This document shows positions 43,270 through 43,774 of a stretch of 43,774 nt of DNA, in pieces; position 1 is the stretch's first letter; each line of letters begins with the position of its first letter. Location of the stretch: assembly GCA_047616645.1 (NCBI GenBank), contig JBLHIH010000016.1, positions 1-43,774 of the forward strand, in the 5' to 3' direction. The notes under the pieces are model-generated. The model was not told where the DNA came from, ran no database searches, and saw only the letters and a list, made by a program, of their open reading frames with translations. Position numbers and translations under genes: made by a program. This DNA comes from JAHRVQ01 sp047616645. GTDB lineage: Bacteria > Pseudomonadota > Gammaproteobacteria > Pseudomonadales > Azotimanducaceae.

Positions 43270-43774
43270 ATGTTTTACAAATATATCTTTATCTTGTTAT
43301 TACTACCTTGTTTGGCAGAGTCCGCACCTTATGTAGCAGAAGGGTTTAGTCGAAGCTTTGATTTTAACATCACTTCCGACTCAAATATATCCAAAGCGTG
43401 GCGCAACATAGATAAACGCGACGATACCGTAGCAAGTATGTCTTTTGGGAGTGCGTACAGCAACCCTGGAGGGGAGACAGGTTTGTTGATCCTCAGCGGG
43501 TACATTGGATATCAAGGCCGCAGAAATTATGATGACTTGGAACTGTATAAATTATCTCTAAGTGGTCGATATTTACGACAGTTTGATGCTGGCCCCACCT
43601 ATCACATTGGCTTGGAACTGCGCACACAGCGGTATGCCGATAGCAATGATAGCAATGATAGAAATGATAGAAATGGCGATGTTTACTTTAGGTGTGAACA
43701 AACGGCTAAATACTTCAGTTTTAACATCGATGAATTATCAACATAGTCAGCGAAGTGCAGAAAATGAGGCTTAT
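43270..43774 (+). pseudogene. Secreted, probable outer-membrane beta-barrel protein: frameshifted and cut by window end
   Basis: From ATG 43270 a signal peptide (MFYKYIFILLLLPCLAESA) leads into alternating polar/hydrophobic strands (GLLILSGYIGYQGRRNYDDL, KLSLSGRYLRQF, YHIGLELRTQRYAD) typical of a barrel. After a run of DSN/DRN repeats the frame passes VYF and stops at 43746 with sequence of different character. Removing one T from the run at 43687-43689 gives VYLGVNKRLNTSVLTSMNYQ and HSQRSAENEAY, which again looks like barrel strands and stays open to the window edge. The extra base is therefore probably an insertion or error. Function unknown; it is divergent from the FecR-domain lipoprotein. 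Confidence 0.6.
43639..43674 (+). repeat. Four tandem 9-bp units inside the barrel-like gene
   Basis: GATAGCAAT twice followed by GATAGAAAT twice, encoding DSN-DSN-DRN-DRN. Being a multiple of three, changes in copy number would alter length of a probable loop without shifting frame. Confidence 0.85.

Overview
The window looks like the chromosome of a free-living, probably marine, aerobic gammaproteobacterium with AT-leaning DNA. The evidence is gene order and gene content. The block tig-clpP-clpX-lon-hupB-ppiD, the pair yafS-like/dnaQ next to mltD, the run lolC-lolD-lolE/DUF2062/comEC, and greB are all arranged as in gammaproteobacteria. CYP153, Na+-NQR maturation genes (apbE, nqrM) and an ovothiol synthase fit a marine heterotroph. 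The genus cannot be read from the sequence alone.

Layout. 1-2.8 kb: a cut-off GPH-type sugar/cation symporter, divergent from a CYP153 alkane hydroxylase and an alpha/beta hydrolase. 2.9-5.2 kb: topB (minus) with a LexA-like box upstream, a stable-RNA-type promoter and tRNA-Leu(UAG). 5.3-14.3 kb: the protein quality-control block tig, clpP, clpX, lon, hupB, ppiD. 14.3-14.65 kb: a convergent gap filled by two tandem 144-bp structured repeats. 14.6-19 kb: mltD (minus), then a yafS-like methyltransferase, dnaQ and nudC. 19-24.8 kb, all minus strand: SPOR lipoprotein, selA, selB and an SDR dehydrogenase joined by overlapping starts and stops, with a D-cysteine desulfhydrase-like gene upstream. 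24.8-25.4 kb: a gene-free stretch. 25.4-30.1 kb: a hotdog thioesterase, apbE, nqrM, a frameshifted HDOD gene, sthA and a PilZ protein. 30.2-36.3 kb: lolCDE, DUF2062, comEC. 36.4-42.4 kb: a frameshifted SPOR-like gene, a tandem rhodanese, ovoA, a hisC-like aminotransferase and greB. 42.5-43.8 kb: a FecR-domain lipoprotein divergent from a beta-barrel-like gene that is frameshifted and runs off the end.

How the genes work together. Trigger factor, ClpXP, Lon and PpiD form a cytoplasmic-to-periplasmic protein folding and turnover set. SelA and SelB give selenocysteine incorporation, although no selC tRNA was seen here. ApbE and NqrM mature the Na+-pumping NADH:quinone reductase, and SthA next door balances NADH and NADPH. 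LolCDE extracts lipoproteins for the outer membrane, and this window itself encodes several lipoproteins (MltD, ApbE, the SPOR protein, the FecR protein). OvoA makes the thiol-histidine redox metabolite precursor of ovothiol, flanked by a PLP aminotransferase and a sulfurtransferase.

The items most worth a second look are the twin 144-bp repeats, the LexA-like box at topB, an apparent ATT start in the SPOR lipoprotein, the selAB operon with its two unexpected partners, the ovoA neighbourhood, and three accessory genes whose reading frames are broken by single-base shifts while all core genes are intact.
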